Assembly (NCBI GenBank): GCA_002408725.1
Contig: DHTR01000035.1
Location: 1 to 7,607 of the forward strand
DNA length: 7,607 nt
Source of the DNA: Pelotomaculum sp. UBA5255
GTDB lineage: Bacteria > Bacillota > Desulfotomaculia > Desulfotomaculales > Pelotomaculaceae
Direction of reading: 5' to 3'
Shown: one piece after another, positions 5,732-7,607 of the stretch
Layout: each line of letters starts with the position of its first letter
How positions within the stretch are numbered: the stretch's first letter is position 1
Notes under the pieces: generated by a model
Database searches by the model: none
The model's input: only the letters and a program-made list of their open reading frames with translations
Told to the model about the DNA's origin: nothing
Translations under genes and position numbers: made by a program

Positions 5732-5866
5732 TTATGATATTGAAACAGCATCTATGGTCGCAAACGATTTAGTAATTACATTCTTTAAATTCATTAAGAT
5801 AATTGCTACGGCATCTTCTTTTCTTGCATCTATATTTGGCCATATGATACTTTCTTCTTTGGCGGG
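5732..5866 (-). other. In-frame open extension beyond the stalk-domain stop, within an intergenic gap
   Basis: The 211-bp gap 5656-5866 contains the candidate promoter and palindrome. After the TAA of the propeller gene the same frame stays open for 44 codons (including KEESIIWPN and RKEDAVAIILMNLKNVITK) before TAA at 5732-5734. The stalk domain already ends naturally at VITIE, so this is probably not part of the protein. No terminator is visible in the gap. Confidence 0.2.
5734..5763 (-). promoter_or_regulatory. Candidate promoter of the YcdB-like gene
   Basis: On the minus strand TTGCGA (5758-5763, 4/6 match to TTGACA) is followed 18 bp later by TATCAT (5734-5739, 5/6 match to TATAAT). Transcription would start near 5726, leaving a leader of about 70 nt that includes the palindrome at 5691-5702. 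It is a prediction from hexamer matches only. Confidence 0.45.
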
Positions 5867-7607
5867 TTATGTTTCGATGGTTATCACTCTCTTACCGCCA
5901 TCCCATTCAACACTTGCCCCGAAATATTCACTCACAAACCGCAACGGTACCAGGGTACGGCCGTCAATAATTTTGGCCGGCACATCAAAAATGACTTCTT
6001 TGCCGTTCACTTGGGCCACCGGGTCTCCGATTTTAAGCACTATTTTTGTTGGAGGCATGTCAAGGGTAATAGTCTGGGTCTGGCCTTCCCAGGCAACTTC
6101 AGCTCCCAAAGCCTCTCCAATAGCTCTCAGCGGTACCAGGGTGCGGCCATCTTCAATAATCGGCGGCACATCAAAATACAGTTGGTTTCCATTCAGGTAC
6201 ACTTTGATAGGTTGCGAACCGGTTTCTTCCAGGCTGGTTTGCTCAGTACCCAGTTTGGCCAAGTATATGTTGTATTTACTGTGGTTTACGCCGTCCCATC
6301 CATTAATACCGGCTACCAGGCATCCCCCGTCACGTGTCGGCAACAAGACCGACGAGGGCTCCGTAAGGCTTTTATCAAGCGTCATTTTCCATAACAAAGC
6401 GCCTGCAGAATCAGTTTTTATAAGGTATGCATCAGAACTTTCTTGATCATGTTCTCCACCGGTGATGATGTAACCGTCGCCTGACAGCTCAACTCCCGAA
6501 CTCCAAACATAATCCTTGTCTTGAAAAGTTGATTCCCAGACTTTATCGCCAAACGCATTGGTCTTAATTAATAAGACAGATCTGCCCCCTCCAAAAGGGC
6601 TGGTGTCCCCAAGAACAATAAAGCCGCCGTCTTTGGTCTCCCGCACCGAAACCCCGTAATCATGGAAGTCCCCGTCCCGGCCGAAAGTATTTTCCCAGCA
6701 ATTTTTACCGGAAGCGTCAACCTTGATCAGGTAGATATTTTCCCAGCCAGGAAATGAACCAGTGGTGCCCACCATGACCAACCCGCCGTCAGAGGTCCGC
6801 TGTGCTGTGACAATGATATCCGGGCTCGTGCCACCAAAGGTTTTTTCCCAGACTTTGTTGCCGTTAGCATCAGTTTTAACAATGTAAAAGTCATCGATAT
6901 TACCGCTAGTAGAAGAATATGTACTGCCGGCAATGAAACACCCACCATCATCACCTACGCGTATAAACTGTCCGGCATCATCATCTTCTCCGCCATAGGT
7001 ATTCTCCCAAATCTTCTCTCCGGATGCGTTCAGCCTGGCCAGATATACGTCATAATCGCCTTTTGTGTTGAAAGAATTCGAGCTGCCTGTTACAAGGCAT
7101 CCTCCATCGCCCGTTCTTTCCAAAGAGGTTATATAGTCATCCTTTTCTCCTCCAAATCTTCTTTCCCAAACTATGCCACCGGAAGCGTCAATCTTAATTG
7201 TTGTTATATTTCGTAATAACTGCTCTTTCAAACTTCCAGGGGGTTTAGTCGACAACCCTATAATCAACCCTCCGTCAGCCGTTTGCAGAGCGTCTCTAAC
7301 GCTGTCGCAGTCCTCAACAAGCACCTTTTCCCAGACCTTTTTTCCATTAGCGTCTATCTTGACAACATAGGCGCTGACCGTGACATATGTATCGCTCCTC
7401 CAATCCACATCAAGCCTTTTTTCAACCACCACCGTGTACCCACCGTCATCTGACTGTGATACGTCAACCACACGGCTACGATAACCTTGCCAGCCAAAAA
7501 TGGTTTCCCATCTCAGTTGAAGCTCTTCCTCCGCCAGTGCCGGGAGAATTTCCATGGTGTAGAATGACAACATTAAAACAAATACAAGCAGTGTTTTTAG
7601 AATGCAC
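5867..7607 (-). CDS. Secreted DGG-repeat beta-propeller protein with C-terminal copper-amine-oxidase-type stalk domain (5' end cut by window edge)
   Basis: The frame is open to the window edge. The in-frame ATG at 7571-7573 is probably internal, because the 11 codons before it read CILKTLLVFVL and complete a signal peptide ending PALA-EEE; the true start lies just outside. Numbering from that ATG, eight blades of 49-59 residues follow, each with a DGG-type turn (43, 100, 156, 209, 262, 315, 366, 415) and a WEKTFGG-like strand (Trp 22, 81, 136, 189, 242, 293, 346, 395), often preceded by KxDAxGxKV. Residues 456-567 form the stalk domain (Pfam copper amine oxidase N-terminal type), itself a duplication: EDGRTLVPLRAIGEALGAEV and IDGRTLVPLRFVSEYFGASV. 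Such domains sit on exported clostridial proteins and are thought to mediate surface attachment or assembly; ligands of the propeller are unknown. No copper oxidase catalytic domain is present. Confidence 0.9.
   Translation of the reverse strand, partial: CILKTLLVFVLMLSFYTMEILPALAEEELQLRWETIFGWQGYRSRVVDVSQSDDGGYTVVVEKRLDVDWRSDTYVTVSAYVVKIDANGKKVWEKVLVEDCDSVRDALQTADGGLIIGLSTKPPGSLKEQLLRNITTIKIDASGGIVWERRFGGEKDDYITSLERTGDGGCLVTGSSNSFNTKGDYDVYLARLNASGEKIWENTYGGEDDDAGQFIRVGDDGGCFIAGSTYSSTSGNIDDFYIVKTDANGNKVWEKTFGGTSPDIIVTAQRTSDGGLVMVGTTGSFPGWENIYLIKVDASGKNCWENTFGRDGDFHDYGVSVRETKDGGFIVLGDTSPFGGGRSVLLIKTNAFGDKVWESTFQDKDYVWSSGVELSGDGYIITGGEHDQESSDAYLIKTDSAGALLWKMTLDKSLTEPSSVLLPTRDGGCLVAGINGWDGVNHSKYNIYLAKLGTEQTSLEETGSQPIKVYLNGNQLYFDVPPIIEDGRTLVPLRAIGEALGAEVAWEGQTQTITLDMPPTKIVLKIGDPVAQVNGKEVIFDVPAKIIDGRTLVPLRFVSEYFGASVEWDGGKRVITIET
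5945..5990. repeat. Imperfect 46-bp direct repeat, copy 1 (stalk domain, second half)
   Basis: It starts CGGTACCAGGGTACGGCC and ends GGCACATCAAAA. It matches copy 2 at 6131-6176 strongly at both ends and encodes FDVPAKIIDGRTLVPLR on the minus strand. It reflects the internal duplication of the stalk domain. Confidence 0.7.
6131..6176. repeat. Imperfect 46-bp direct repeat, copy 2 (stalk domain, first half)
   Basis: It starts CGGTACCAGGGTGCGGCC and ends GGCACATCAAAA, encoding FDVPPIIEDGRTLVPLR on the minus strand. The two copies lie 186 bp apart and could recombine to delete one half-domain. Confidence 0.7.

Noticed and set aside
5754..6446. A 230-residue plus-strand open frame.
   Set aside because: It is antisense to the stalk domain and last propeller blade; the minus-strand frame shows clear domain repeats, and the plus-strand product has no recognisable pattern.

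Overview
All genes in this 7.6-kb window lie on the minus strand, so they are transcribed from high to low coordinates. The protein families suggest a Gram-positive, Firmicutes-type bacterium: a BlaI/BlaR1 regulatory pair, a YcdB/YcdC-repeat exported protein, a Firmicutes-style DUF1287 protein and a copper-amine-oxidase-type 'stalk' domain. GTG and TTG starts with strong AGGAGG-like ribosome binding sites fit this. A Peptococcaceae-like clostridium (Desulfotomaculum or Pelotomaculum type) would fit, but that is an inference from gene content only.

Layout in order of transcription. (1) Positions 7607-5867 hold a secreted beta-propeller protein with eight DGG/W repeats, ending in a duplicated stalk domain; its 5' end lies outside the window. 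(2) Positions 5655-3907 hold a secreted two-repeat YcdB/YcdC protein, with a candidate promoter and a perfect palindrome upstream. (3) Positions 3906-3586 have no intact gene, but contain a well-placed ribosome binding site and ATG followed by a frame broken by tandem TGA codons. (4) Positions 3585-2866 hold a membrane-anchored DUF1287 protein, predicted papain-like, with a calcium-loop motif. (5) Positions 2633-1746 hold an unrecognised protein with about eight membrane segments. (6) Positions 1745-1417 are regulatory DNA with two mirror-image BlaI/CopY-type operators sitting on a promoter. (7) Positions 1416-1012 encode a BlaI-family repressor. (8) Positions 969-1 encode an M56 (BlaR1/MecR1-type) membrane protease, cut off at its C-terminus by the window edge.

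The clearest functional unit is the repressor-protease pair. BlaI probably binds its own promoter, and the BlaR1-like protease, on sensing an external signal, would trigger loss of BlaI. No beta-lactamase or other obvious target gene is present, so the inducer and regulon are unknown. The other genes mostly encode exported or membrane proteins and look like a cell-surface neighbourhood. They may not be functionally linked to the repressor pair, which is visibly more AT-rich. I found no convincing intrinsic terminator, RNA gene, CRISPR array or insertion sequence.
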